Origin: Deltaproteobacteria bacterium
GTDB taxonomy: Bacteria; Desulfobacterota; DSM-4660; Desulfatiglandales; B25-G16
Length of the DNA: 12,595 nt
Assembly (NCBI GenBank): GCA_020348625.1
Contig: CP070752.1
Coordinates: 2,226,106-2,238,700 of the forward strand
Reading direction: 5' to 3'
The notes under the pieces are model-generated. The model ran no database searches, had not been told where the DNA came from, and saw only the letters and a program-made list of their open reading frames with translations. Both the position numbers and the translations under genes were made by a program. Shown piece after piece: positions 1-7,852 of this stretch (the stretch's first letter is position 1; each line of letters opens with the position of its first letter).

Positions 1-1
1 A

Positions 2-646
2 TATGACAATATCAAGAAATACCTCACCTACCTCATCAGATGTAATATTACAGAGGTAGTTGTAATCGGCGGGGTGGTCTTGATCTCCGGGCCCGAGTAT
101 CTGCCTCTCTTACCGGCTGCTATTTTATATATCAACCTGGCAACGGATGGGCTCCCAGCCCTTGCCCTCGGCGTTGCCCCGCCGGACCCCGATATCATGG
201 AACGGCCGCCCAGGGATCCGGGGGAGAGCGTGTTCTCATTGGACGTACGGGCCTTTGTGCTGCTGGCAATCCTTATTGAATGCCCCATCTTTCTGGGTAT
301 CTTCTATCACGAATTTCACCATCTTACCCATGCCAGGACGGAGATATTCTTCATGTTCGTGATCATCGAGCTGATCATCGCTATGAACTTCCGGTCTATG
401 AGATACAGCATCTTCAAGGCCCTTCCTCACAAATGGCTCCTTATTGCCATCGTCTGGGAGCTGCTCCTTATTACCGTGCTGATTCAGTTTCCGGCGATCC
501 GCGATGCCTTTGGTATCTTACGGCCATCGGGCTCAGACCTGGCCCTAATCCTGGGTATCGGCCTCCTCGTCTTTATCTCAATGGAGGTTGTAAAGGCTGT
601 TCTGCGCGCAAAGCTCAAGGTGGGAAGAGAAGAGATCAGCCCCTGA
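2..646 (+). CDS. Calcium-transporting P-type ATPase, C-terminal part (5' truncated by window edge)
   Basis: This is the last ~214 codons of a P2-type cation ATPase that pumps Ca2+ across the cytoplasmic membrane using ATP; the phosphorylation and nucleotide-binding domains lie left of the window. The frame is open from base 2, starting at the M5 segment (YDNIKKYLTYLIRCNITEV). Residues equivalent to the SERCA Ca2+ ligands are all visible: Asn (44-46) and Glu (53-55) in M5, Asn, Thr and Asp of the NLATDG motif in M6 (134-148), and Glu in M8 (368-370). The motif PPDPDIMERPPR after M6 is typical of the family. Hydrophobic segments M7 to M10 follow, ending in a short basic tail. An internal GTG at 74 is not a real start, because homology continues upstream. 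Ca2+ is the best substrate call; Na+ or Mn2+ pumps of the same branch cannot be excluded. Confidence 0.93.
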   Translation, partial: YDNIKKYLTYLIRCNITEVVVIGGVVLISGPEYLPLLPAAILYINLATDGLPALALGVAPPDPDIMERPPRDPGESVFSLDVRAFVLLAILIECPIFLGIFYHEFHHLTHARTEIFFMFVIIELIIAMNFRSMRYSIFKALPHKWLLIAIVWELLLITVLIQFPAIRDAFGILRPSGSDLALILGIGLLVFISMEVVKAVLRAKLKVGREEISP

Positions 647-668
647 ACCGATCGCTGAAAAAAATGGA

Positions 669-705
669 GCCCGCGCCTTCGACTTGAGCCGGGCCTAACG
701 TTTTT
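669..705 (+). terminator. Weak candidate intrinsic terminator after the ATPase gene
   Basis: A 5-bp GC stem (GCCCG 669-673 with CGGGC 690-694) is followed six bases later by five T (701-705). The stem is short and the loop is 16 nt, so termination would be partial at best. The aminotransferase ribosome site begins directly after the T run, so read-through into the next gene is possible. Confidence 0.25.
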
Positions 706-719
706 CAAGGAGGTTGGAT

Positions 720-2045
720 ATGAGATATCCCGAGATCAACACATCCCTTCCAGGTCCTCAGGCTGCCAAGCTAATCGGGGTTGACACCGAACATGTGTCT
801 CCCTCTTACACTCGAGTCTATCCCTTAGTAGCCGAAAGAGGGGAGGGTCTTTGGATCCATGACCCCGACGACAACATCTTTTTGGATTTTACCTCGGGCA
901 TAGCAGTGTGCGCCACCGGTCACTGCCATCCCAGCGTAGTAAATGCCATCAAGGAACAGGCCGAACGCCTCATACATATGTCCGGAACCGATTTCTATTA
1001 CACGCCGCAGATTGCCCTTGCGATCAAGTTGGCCCAGCTGGTACCGGGAAACGGAAGCAACAAGGTCTATTTCGGAAACTCAGGTGCCGAAGCGGTCGAA
1101 GCCGCCTTTAAGCTGGCCCGGTGGTACACGCGGCGGGAGTTGAATATCGCCTTTTTTGGCGCCTTTCACGGCCGGACCATGGGCGCACTATCGCTGACCG
1201 CAAGCAAGGCAATCCAGAAAAAGCACTATAACCCCCTCGTGCCCGGAATTACCCATATTCCTTACGCCTACTGCTACCGATGTCCTCATAACATGTGTTA
1301 TCCCGACTGCGGGATCGAGTGCGTCCGCTGGATCGAGGACTTCCTCTTTCGCAGTACCATGCCGCCGGAAGAGGTGGCAGCCATCTTTGTTGAACCGATT
1401 CAGGGCGAGGGCGGATACATCGTGCCTCCCCCAGAGTTCCACGTGGAGCTGGACAAATTGGCAAAAAAATACGGGATTCTGTTGGTAGCCGACGAGGTCC
1501 AGTCGGGCATGGGTCGAACCGGCAAGATGTTCGCCATGGAGCACTTCGGCGTGACACCCGATATTATAGCCCTGGCAAAAGGTATTGCCTCCGGCATGCC
1601 ATTGGGCGCCATGGTAGCCAGATCCGACATTATGGTCTGGGAGGCCGGCTCCCACGCCTCCACCTTTGGCGGTAATCCCCTGTCCTGCAGCGCCGCCTTG
1701 GCAACCATTGAGCTGCTCGAAGCCGAGCTGATGCAAAATGCCGCTGTCCGCGGCGACGCCCTAAAGAGCGCCCTCCTAGAGCTTCAAAACTCCTTTGAGT
1801 GCATGGGCGATGTGCGGGGCAAAGGGCTCATGGTGGGCGTCGAATTGGTGAAAGATCGCGTCACAAAGGAGCGGGCCTCAGAACTGCGAGATGGGATAAT
1901 ACAAGGGGCTTTTCGGAAAGGGCTTTTGCTCCTCGGGTGCGGCCAAAACAGCATCCGTTTTTGTCCGGCCCTAATCGTTACAGCAGATGAAATAGCGGTA
2001 TGCCTGTCAATCTTCGAAGAAACGCTCAGAGAATTGACCGGATAA
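720..2045 (+). CDS. Class III PLP-dependent aminotransferase (acetylornithine/4-aminobutyrate aminotransferase family)
   Basis: A 441-residue cytoplasmic fold-type I aminotransferase that moves an amino group, typically from an omega- or alpha-amino acid, to a keto acid via pyridoxal phosphate. Visible motifs: GNSGAEAVEAA (119-129, phosphate binding), FHGRTMGALSLT (149-160), EPIQGEGG (225-232), the cofactor-ring Asp in DEVQSGMGRTG (D258), the Schiff-base lysine in LAKGIASGMPLGA (K287), and STFGGNPLSCSAA. ATG at 720 is preferred over the upstream in-frame TTG at 714 because AAGGAGG (707-713) lies 6 bases before it. The protein belongs to the subgroup annotated as 'acetylornithine aminotransferase family', which includes GABA and ornithine aminotransferases and some archaeal amino acid racemases. 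Substrate cannot be read from sequence. It carries an unusual five-cysteine cluster at residues 185-201. No arg or gab genes flank it. Confidence 0.92.
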   Translation: MRYPEINTSLPGPQAAKLIGVDTEHVSPSYTRVYPLVAERGEGLWIHDPDDNIFLDFTSGIAVCATGHCHPSVVNAIKEQAERLIHMSGTDFYYTPQIALAIKLAQLVPGNGSNKVYFGNSGAEAVEAAFKLARWYTRRELNIAFFGAFHGRTMGALSLTASKAIQKKHYNPLVPGITHIPYAYCYRCPHNMCYPDCGIECVRWIEDFLFRSTMPPEEVAAIFVEPIQGEGGYIVPPPEFHVELDKLAKKYGILLVADEVQSGMGRTGKMFAMEHFGVTPDIIALAKGIASGMPLGAMVARSDIMVWEAGSHASTFGGNPLSCSAALATIELLEAELMQNAAVRGDALKSALLELQNSFECMGDVRGKGLMVGVELVKDRVTKERASELRDGIIQGAFRKGLLLLGCGQNSIRFCPALIVTADEIAVCLSIFEETLRELTG

Positions 2046-2087
2046 GCACCATGGATGCAAGGGAACGTTTTCCGGTTGCAGTTACGA

Positions 2088-2134
2088 GGTAGGACCCATC
2101 CATATCTTTCTTGGGTAACTGAATGGGCCCTACC
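2088..2134. terminator. Shared hairpin between convergent genes
   Basis: GGTAGGACCCAT (2088-2099) pairs with ATGGGCCCTACC (2123-2134), 11 of 12 positions, around a 23-nt loop. It sits between the 3' ends of the aminotransferase (stop at 2045) and the minus-strand permease (stop at 2146), where a bidirectional terminator is expected. No T run follows on either strand, so it may act with Rho or as an mRNA 3'-end stabiliser rather than as a classic intrinsic terminator. Confidence 0.5.
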
Positions 2135-2145
2135 CCACAGAGGCC

Positions 2146-3561
2146 CTAGATGAAGCCTAGGAGCAGGAAGGCGATCGAGGTGATAATGGCGTATACGAAG
2201 AAAACTAGCATCAGCCACCCCATGATCTCCCTAAACTCGAGCTTCACCACAGCCAGCATGGCAATAGCCCAGAAGGGCTGGATCATATCGGTAAGCATAT
2301 CACCCCATGCATAAGTGATTACAACCTTCCAAGCCGGTAGTGCCAACTCTTTTGCGGCGGGGAGTAGGTAAGGTGCGGTTACTGCCCACTCAGACCCACC
2401 TGACGGAATCAGGTAGTTGAGTAGTCCTGCGTACCAGTAGATGATGAGAAAATAGGTACCAGGGCTGCTGATCGCAACAAAGGCCTTGGTAAAGGCAGTT
2501 GCCAGCAAGGTGAACTTAAAGAGCCCGAAGATTCCAGCGTAAAATGGAAACTGGATGACGATACCCCACACAGCCCCTCCGGCCGTCTCGGCCGCCTTCA
2601 ATACGCTCCACGGCCTCCAGTGAAAGAGGATCCCCAGCATCAGGAAGAAAAAATTGATGTTGTTCAGGTTGACGAATTTCTCGAATCCCACATCGGAAAT
2701 CTTCCAGATCATCCAGATAGCGCCACCGATGAAGACGATGATGTTCCACCCCGGCCACCAGTTCATGAACTGGGAGGCACTTAACTTGCCCATAGGCATT
2801 TCCGGGGCCTCGTATAGCTTGATTCTGTCAGCCAGCTCGGGACCCACCTTGAAGGTCTTCTCCGGCGATGGGTGCATGGCCCTCATCAAAAAAGCAACCA
2901 CGAGGATGACAATGATCACCAGGATGATGTTAAAGGCGGTGAAGATGGTTTCCCCGGAGGAAATGGTCGTTTCCAGGTATCCTCCCTTGATGAGGAAGTT
3001 GTCCGGTGTGTTTACGAGCAAAGGTGCAGAGGCCGAGAAGCCTGAGTGCCACGTACAGCCTAACCCGAGATAGGCCGCTGCCACCAATAAGCGGTAGTCC
3101 ACCTTGGGGTTCTTTCTGACGATGAAGATAGCAAACATGGCGCTGGCGATTAAACTGAGGCCCCAGTTCAACCAGGCGATGATCATAGAGAAGAAGGCCA
3201 TCAATAGGATCGCATTCCAGGGCTTGTCTTCATCCGGCCAGCCTGCCAGGCCATCCAACAACCTCCTCACCGGCGGGGATACAGCCAGGATATACCCGGT
3301 CATCATGATGAGGCACATCTGCATGGCGAAACTGAGGAGGGCCCAGAAGCCGTTGCCCCAAGCCTTGACCGACCCGTAGGCCCGACCCATTAATCCAACC
3401 TCGGGCTTGAAACCCCAAATAAGGGCGAATATGAAGGTTATGATGCTCAGGATGAAGACAATGACTAAAGCGTCGGGTATGTACCGCTCCGTCCACTCCG
3501 TCAGCCCTCCACCCCAGGATTTTAAGAAACCCAGTTTTTCGGACTTTTCTTCTTGAGCCAT
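2146..3561 (-). CDS. atoE: Short-chain fatty acid transporter, AtoE family permease
   Basis: A 471-residue integral membrane protein of the AtoE / short-chain fatty acid transporter family, slightly longer than E. coli AtoE (about 440 residues). Family members take up or exchange acetoacetate, butyrate and similar short acids. There are about ten to twelve hydrophobic segments, for example 31-50, 74-94, 116-148, 207-227, 272-287, 303-315, 330-356, 366-386 and 446-470. Two conserved re-entrant-type signatures are visible: WHSGFSASAPLLVNTP (171-186) and LIPSGGSEWAVTAPYLLPAA (384-403), the latter diagnostic of the family. The start is supported by AAGGAGG (complement of 3568-3574) six bases before ATG. 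It is transcribed alone, convergent with the aminotransferase. The direction of transport (uptake or excretion of fermentation acids) is inference from physiology and not readable here. Confidence 0.9.
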   Translation of the reverse strand: MAQEEKSEKLGFLKSWGGGLTEWTERYIPDALVIVFILSIITFIFALIWGFKPEVGLMGRAYGSVKAWGNGFWALLSFAMQMCLIMMTGYILAVSPPVRRLLDGLAGWPDEDKPWNAILLMAFFSMIIAWLNWGLSLIASAMFAIFIVRKNPKVDYRLLVAAAYLGLGCTWHSGFSASAPLLVNTPDNFLIKGGYLETTISSGETIFTAFNIILVIIVILVVAFLMRAMHPSPEKTFKVGPELADRIKLYEAPEMPMGKLSASQFMNWWPGWNIIVFIGGAIWMIWKISDVGFEKFVNLNNINFFFLMLGILFHWRPWSVLKAAETAGGAVWGIVIQFPFYAGIFGLFKFTLLATAFTKAFVAISSPGTYFLIIYWYAGLLNYLIPSGGSEWAVTAPYLLPAAKELALPAWKVVITYAWGDMLTDMIQPFWAIAMLAVVKLEFREIMGWLMLVFFVYAIITSIAFLLLGFI

Positions 3562-3674
3562 TTTTTACCTCCTTATCCGATATTTTTTGCCGATGTTCCT
3601 TTTCTGTCCTTCCCTCCCTTCCAAATTCCAACGAGGGAAAACAAACCAGCTGTGTTTACTTCACCTGATTTTTT

Positions 3675-3685
3675 TCACCTCCTTT
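3675..3685 (-). promoter_or_regulatory. Orphan full-length Shine-Dalgarno in the atoE leader
   Basis: On the minus strand this reads AAAGGAGGTGA, a near-perfect complement of the 16S rRNA 3' end, about 110 bases upstream of the atoE start. No proper gene follows. The nearest start-like triplet is GTG at 3664-3662, then AAG and a stop TAA (3658-3656). It could be a ribosome standby or leader mini-ORF site, or the relic of a lost small gene. Confidence 0.45.
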
Positions 3686-3734
3686 CGGCAATAACACACC
3701 GTCCCAAAAAAAACCATATCCATGTGCTTTACGT

Positions 3735-3763
3735 ATGAAAATCGAACAAAACTCAATTGTCAA
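3735..3763 (-). promoter_or_regulatory. Candidate sigma-70 promoter for atoE
   Basis: Read on the minus strand: TTGACA (complement of 3758-3763), exactly 17 bases, then TTTCAT (complement of 3735-3740, 4 of 6 to TATAAT). The predicted start near 3728 would give a leader of about 165 nt before the atoE ATG. Confidence 0.55.
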
Positions 3764-3776
3764 GAAAAATCTCCCC

Positions 3777-3788
3777 ATCGTTAACGAT
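3777..3788. promoter_or_regulatory. Perfect 12-bp palindrome upstream of the atoE promoter
   Basis: ATCGTTAACGAT is fully palindromic and ends 14 bp upstream of the proposed -35 box, where an activator could bind. A 12-bp palindrome is expected a few times per 12 kb by chance, so only its position makes it interesting. Confidence 0.3.
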
Positions 3789-4100
3789 ATTCTGTTTCTA
3801 AGTTATGAAACTTCTGAGAAATCCGCCATGGGTGTTTTGGAACTGTTTCAGAAACTGAGGGCTTGTGCGTTGCTCATGCAAGCGAGAACATGCGGTGGCG
3901 TGCCGTTCCCACACTGCTGCCTGTGAAGATACGGGAACATCTCCCCGTTCTTATGCCGATCTCCTTTGTGAGAGAAATTAAAGCTGGATACCTTGCATGA
4001 AATCCGGGGTACTCAGGCAGGAACACCGTAGCAACGATCGTGGTATCGGTTATGATAGTGTCGATTGAGGCAGGGCTCGATTCGGCTGGCGGGCTGTCTG
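3789..4100. other. Intergenic stretch with no recognised gene
   Basis: Between the atoE promoter region and the end of serS I see no reading frame with a credible ribosome site or recognisable product. A weak 5-bp hairpin (ACGGG/CCCGT around 3932-3949) and short frames of 30-55 codons are present on both strands. None resembles a family I know. No tRNA cloverleaf or sigma-54 box with correct spacing was found. Confidence 0.5.
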
Positions 4101-4125
4101 GGAACGCACACCACCAGCGTGTTCC
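4101..4125 (-). terminator. Imperfect hairpin just after serS
   Basis: GGAACGCAC (4101-4109) pairs with GCGTGTTCC (4117-4125) with one G-T wobble and one mismatch, about nine bases past the serS stop on the minus strand. No T run follows, so it is a weak terminator candidate. Confidence 0.28.
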
Positions 4126-4133
4126 GCCGGGAC

Positions 4134-5417
4134 CTACCCCTCTTGCCGCTTAATAACGGCAAGCCCGTCCAGATATGGCCTCAACGCCTCGGGGATTATC
4201 ACGCTGCCGTCGGGCTGCTGATGATTCTCCAGGATTGCCACCAGTGTTCTTCCCACGGCCAGGCCAGAACCGTTCAGGGTGTGGACGAGCTCTGTTCCGA
4301 CCCCCTTTTTCCTCCGAAAGCGAATATTGGCCCTCCTGGCCTGAAAGTCAGTGAAATTACTGCACGAGGATATCTCTCTGTAGAGCTCCTGCCCAGGCAG
4401 CCATACCTCCAGATCATAGGTTTTTGCCGCGGAGAAACCAAGATCCCCGGTACACAGCGAAACCAGTCGGTAGGGAAGCTCGAGGCGCTGCAGTATCTCC
4501 TCTGCATCAGTAGTTAGAGATTCCAACTCTTCATATGAGTCCTCAGGACGGCAGAATTTCACGAGTTCTACCTTGTTGAATTGATGCTGTCTGATCAGCC
4601 CCCGTGTATCCTTGCCGTAAGAGCCGGCCTCCGACCTGAAGCAGGGTGTATAGGAGGCATACTTTATGGGAAGCTGACCAGAGGAAAGGATTTCATCACG
4701 GTGGATATTGGTTACCGGTACCTCAGCCGTGGGAATGAGAAAGAGGTCCCAGCCGTCTACCTTGAACAGATCTTCCCTGAATTTTGGCAACTGTCCTGTT
4801 CCGGTCATGCTGTCCGAATTGACGAGAAATGGCGGGAGTATCTCAGTATAGCCGTGGGCCTTTACATGAACATCGAGCATGAAATTAATCAAGGCCCGTT
4901 CAAGTGAGGCACCCAAACCGCTTTGAAGGGAGAACCTGCTCCCCGCGATCTTGGCAGCCCTTGAAAAATCGAGGATGCCGAGCCTTTCACCAATCTCCCA
5001 GTGCGCGAGGGGATCAAAGGCGAAATCCTTTTTGTCTCCCCACGTCCGAATAAGGGGATTGTCATCAGAGGTTTCACCCACCACCACCGATTCGTCCGGC
5101 ATGTTGGGCAGAAGCATCAGAAGCGCATTGAGTTCATCCATCACCACCGGGAGTTCGCTCTCAATCTCCTTAATCCGTTTTGATACGGCCTTCATCTCGG
5201 AGATGAGAGATGAGGCATCCTCTCCGCTCTTTTTCATAACCGCTATCCGGTCTGATACCGTATTGCGCTGATGCCTGAGCTGCTCAAGGTTTGCCAGGAT
5301 CGACCGCCTCTTCTCATCGAGAGATTGAAAGCGGGAGAGATCAAGATCATAGCCTCGCTTCTCGAGCCCATCACTCACCAGTTTTAGATTTGACCGAACG
5401 AATTTTAGATCGAGCAT
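4134..5417 (-). CDS. serS: Seryl-tRNA synthetase
   Basis: A 427-residue class II aminoacyl-tRNA synthetase that charges tRNA(Ser), and tRNA(Sec) where present, with serine in the cytoplasm; the length matches the bacterial norm (about 425-430). The N-terminal region 30-100 is a charged helical hairpin, the antiparallel coiled coil that contacts the long variable arm of tRNA(Ser). The catalytic domain shows the TAE motif (230-232), motif 2 around [21 protein letters not shown] (260-280), [13 protein letters not shown] (350-362) and motif 3 around [19 protein letters not shown] (382-400). The ATG start ([11 protein letters not shown]) is the usual SerRS beginning and is preceded by AGGAGG (complement of 5422-5427) with a short 4-base spacer. 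It lies 42 bp downstream of the potassium channel gene and is probably the last gene of that minus-strand run. Confidence 0.98.
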   Translation of the reverse strand: MLDLKFVRSNLKLVSDGLEKRGYDLDLSRFQSLDEKRRSILANLEQLRHQRNTVSDRIAVMKKSGEDASSLISEMKAVSKRIKEIESELPVVMDELNALLMLLPNMPDESVVVGETSDDNPLIRTWGDKKDFAFDPLAHWEIGERLGILDFSRAAKIAGSRFSLQSGLGASLERALINFMLDVHVKAHGYTEILPPFLVNSDSMTGTGQLPKFREDLFKVDGWDLFLIPTAEVPVTNIHRDEILSSGQLPIKYASYTPCFRSEAGSYGKDTRGLIRQHQFNKVELVKFCRPEDSYEELESLTTDAEEILQRLELPYRLVSLCTGDLGFSAAKTYDLEVWLPGQELYREISSCSNFTDFQARRANIRFRRKKGVGTELVHTLNGSGLAVGRTLVAILENHQQPDGSVIIPEALRPYLDGLAVIKRQEG

Positions 5418-5459
5418 GCAGCCTCCTGTAGCATGATAGGCACGTTGTAAGCCTGGCGG

Positions 5460-6578
5460 TTAGCCCTTTATTCCATGCGTAGCAACATTGAGTGCCTTTC
5501 GGAGTCTCTCTAAATCCTTGTTTCTGCCCATGGCGATGAGGGTGTCTCCGCGGTGGATTTTGGTTTGGGAAGAAGGGTTGAATATCATGGTATTGTCTTC
5601 TTGCTTAATGCCAATTATGATAATGTCCATCTCTTGTCGAATACCGGAATCGATTAATGACCGGTCAATGAGGGTCGAGCCCTCCCCTGCAGTTATTTCT
5701 TCTATATCCAACTCAAAGCTCTCGTCGTGAACGGCTGACTCCAAGAAATCACTTACCGTGGGCCTGATAATCGCTTGAACCATGCGCCTTCCCCCAAGCA
5801 TATACGGCAACACGACCTTGTCTGCACCTGCCCGGAGGAGTTTTCGCTCACTGATTTCATCCTCTGCCCTTGAAACGATATAGAGCCGAGGATTCAGTCC
5901 CCGAGCCGTAAGGCTAATGTACACGTTTTCAGCATCGGATGATACCACCGACACCAAACCCTTGGCCATCTCTATGCCAGCCTCTATCAAGATATCTTCG
6001 TCTGTCGCATCCCCATCCATATACAGTAGGTTATCCAGTTCGAGTTGCTCCCTTACGCTCTCATCCTTCTCTATAACGATCAGGGGAATTGACTTGCTGA
6101 TCAGCCCGTTACAGATGATTCTGCCGATCCTGCCATAACCACAGATAATATAGTGATCCTTTAGGGATTTTATTTTCTTGCCCACTTTTCGCCTCCCGAG
6201 GACTGCCCTGATCTCAACTGCTACCAGGGCCTCAGCTACCAGACCAACCAGGTAAGTTATGATAAAGAGCCCAAAGACGATCAAAAATACGGTAAAGATG
6301 CGGCCGCCTGGACCTATTTCGCGCACCTCACCGTAGCCGACCGTCGAAAGGGTAATAATCGTCATATAAATGGAATCTAAAAGATCCCATCCTTCTATGC
6401 TCATATACCCGAGGATACCTAAAACAACCAGCACAAGGAACATGAGCACGGGCAAAAGCAGTTTTTTCGGTGCGTACATTTCGATGACAATCTGGGTTCG
6501 CAGTAGGTCCTTCGATTCATCAAGTCGATAACGAAGTAATTCCCTCAGGACTTGGCCCTGGCCTCGGCCATGAGCCAT
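5460..6578 (-). CDS. Two-TM potassium channel with RCK (TrkA-N/TrkA-C) regulatory domains
   Basis: A 372-residue MthK-like channel subunit that should form K+-selective tetramers in the inner membrane, gated by ligand binding to the cytoplasmic RCK ring. Seen in order: TM1 (39-58), pore helix and selectivity filter TVGYGE (79-84), TM2 (93-116), RCK-N Rossmann domain with GYGRIG (147-152) and an acidic residue after strand 2 (E170), and a TrkA-C domain (about 285-365). The start is uncertain: ATG at 6578 has only a weak GAGG four bases upstream, and residues 1-33 are an unusual charged extension. Met34 (codon 6479-6477) starts right before TM1 but has no ribosome site. It is separated from the upstream zinc-ribbon gene by 218 bp, so it may have its own promoter. 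Confidence 0.93.
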   Translation of the reverse strand: MAHGRGQGQVLRELLRYRLDESKDLLRTQIVIEMYAPKKLLLPVLMFLVLVVLGILGYMSIEGWDLLDSIYMTIITLSTVGYGEVREIGPGGRIFTVFLIVFGLFIITYLVGLVAEALVAVEIRAVLGRRKVGKKIKSLKDHYIICGYGRIGRIICNGLISKSIPLIVIEKDESVREQLELDNLLYMDGDATDEDILIEAGIEMAKGLVSVVSSDAENVYISLTARGLNPRLYIVSRAEDEISERKLLRAGADKVVLPYMLGGRRMVQAIIRPTVSDFLESAVHDESFELDIEEITAGEGSTLIDRSLIDSGIRQEMDIIIIGIKQEDNTMIFNPSSQTKIHRGDTLIAMGRNKDLERLRKALNVATHGIKG

Positions 6579-6581
6579 TCA

Positions 6582-6660
6582 GCCTCGAGTCGTTCGACCC
6601 TGAGCTCACAACCGAAGGGTTCATAGCCGAGAGGCTCGGGCCGAATGGAGTAAGCTTTTC
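6582..6660. repeat. Possible degenerate intergenic repeat upstream of the potassium channel
   Basis: On the minus strand this segment contains stretches such as AACCCTTCGG and TGAGCTCAGGGTCGAACGA. These resemble the dispersed CCTTCGAC...GCTCAGG...GAACGG intergenic repeats common in environmental bacterial genomes. It also holds a small perfect hairpin CCGAG-AGG-CTCGG (6628-6640). The resemblance is from memory of that repeat class and only one copy is in this window, so the call is weak. The rest of the gap to 6796 shows nothing recognisable. Confidence 0.25.
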
Positions 6661-6796
6661 CATTAGCTCCGTTCGTCGAAATACCTGAGTGTATTTGCGA
6701 ATCAAAGCACTAAGAAACTATCACGAACGCAGCCCAAGATATGTGCCGCGGGGTCTGTGAGATCAGTACGATTGACGCATAGGAATATTTCGTCGC

Positions 6797-7852
6797 CTAC
6801 TTCCCGGCAGGGAAAGAACTGACCGCTTCTACCGTAAACTCGCTCATATCTTCCGGCAAGCTATCAAAGACAATTACAAAAGGGATAGAAGCGTTAGGAA
6901 GGACATTCGTATTCATCTTATTCTTGCCGAATTTATCTCGGAGCCTATTATTTATCTCCTCCAGGGGTAAGGTTTGAAGCTCTTTATCGGTGAAAGGATG
7001 ACCTGCAAAGACAACCTTGCTCAAGATCTCTGCACGCTTAGAATCGAGGATTTTGGACTTTATCCTGATATAGCTTCTTCTATCCGGGTACTTATTGGTT
7101 ACCCACCCTTTCACCACGAAGAGTTTACCCGCTTCTTTTGAATTTACAAAGGTGCCGCTCAGATCCTTGAAGGACAGTCGCTTGTTTCCAGCGTCAAAGG
7201 CCTGTTTCTCAGATTCGGCCTTTTTTCCAAATGGAATGTAATCGGCAAGAAAATCCGGTTTGTACGTAATTGCAGCAGCGACTGCGGCGACTGTGAGGAG
7301 CAACAACAAAAGGATGATCTTTAATCCTTTTCCGCGTTTCTTTCTCACAATAGGGCCAGGTCTGGCAGCCGCTCTTGGCTCAGGCACTTCTTCGATCATG
7401 TCAAACTCATCCTGTGCCACCACACTTTCCTCAATCTTTTCCGCCCTCCCCATCGCCTTACCGACTTCTTTTCGCTCCCCTGTCTCAATCCCAGGCTCCT
7501 CGTCTTCATCGAAGATAGGCAGATCCTCAATAGAAATCGGCTCTATCTCCTCGTCGAATTCCGTAATCATGGTCTTGCTGAAATCCATTCCCTCCTGCGC
7601 CTCTTCTGGGGCTTCTTCAGGGGCTTGCGTTGACTGGACTTGGGCAGGCGGTGCCTCTTCCTCAACAGGAAGCCTCGGCTCTATCTCTTCTAAGGCCTCT
7701 ATGGGGAGCTCCTCGACCTCTAACTCAGGTTCTGGTGGGAAAGCCATAAACAGGTGCTTGCACCGCGAACATCTCACCTTGGATCCTGTCTTTTTCAGGA
7801 GGTTTTCGTCCAGGTTATATTTGGTGTGGCACTCCTCGCATTCAATTATCAT
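6797..7852 (-). CDS. MJ0042 zinc-ribbon, single-TM, DUF3426 protein
   Basis: A 351-residue membrane protein of unknown function with a layout common in deltaproteobacteria. Residues 1-36 form an MJ0042-type zinc ribbon with Cys pairs C5/C8 and C28/C31. Residues 40-160 are a low-complexity Glu/Asp/Pro-rich linker, presumably disordered. After a basic patch (170-178) comes one transmembrane helix (about 179-197), then a C-terminal DUF3426-like domain (225-351), which by the positive-inside rule lies in the periplasm. The start has GAGGAG eight bases upstream, and the gene overlaps the end of hpt by 11 bp, so the two are translationally coupled. Such proteins can link a cytoplasmic metal site to the envelope, but no function is established and I assign none. 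Confidence 0.85.
   Translation of the reverse strand: MIIECEECHTKYNLDENLLKKTGSKVRCSRCKHLFMAFPPEPELEVEELPIEALEEIEPRLPVEEEAPPAQVQSTQAPEEAPEEAQEGMDFSKTMITEFDEEIEPISIEDLPIFDEDEEPGIETGERKEVGKAMGRAEKIEESVVAQDEFDMIEEVPEPRAAARPGPIVRKKRGKGLKIILLLLLLTVAAVAAAITYKPDFLADYIPFGKKAESEKQAFDAGNKRLSFKDLSGTFVNSKEAGKLFVVKGWVTNKYPDRRSYIRIKSKILDSKRAEILSKVVFAGHPFTDKELQTLPLEEINNRLRDKFGKNKMNTNVLPNASIPFVIVFDSLPEDMSEFTVEAVSSFPAGK

Noticed and set aside
714..719. TTG at 714 as the start of the aminotransferase
   Set aside because: It abuts the Shine-Dalgarno sequence with no spacer, whereas ATG at 720 has ideal spacing.
3884..3915. Sigma-54-like GG...GC element on the minus strand
   Set aside because: The distance between the GG and GC doublets is one base short of the strict -24/-12 spacing.
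3735..3926. 63-codon plus-strand frame beginning ATGAAAATCGAA
   Set aside because: No ribosome site, no family resemblance, and it overlaps the best atoE promoter on the other strand.
3848..4132. Minus-strand frame of 94 codons downstream of serS interrupted by a single TGA (4013-4015), considered as a selenoprotein or pseudogene
   Set aside because: No start with a ribosome site, no recognisable family, and I did not find a SECIS-like hairpin directly after the TGA. The two open parts (about 39 and 55 codons) are within chance.
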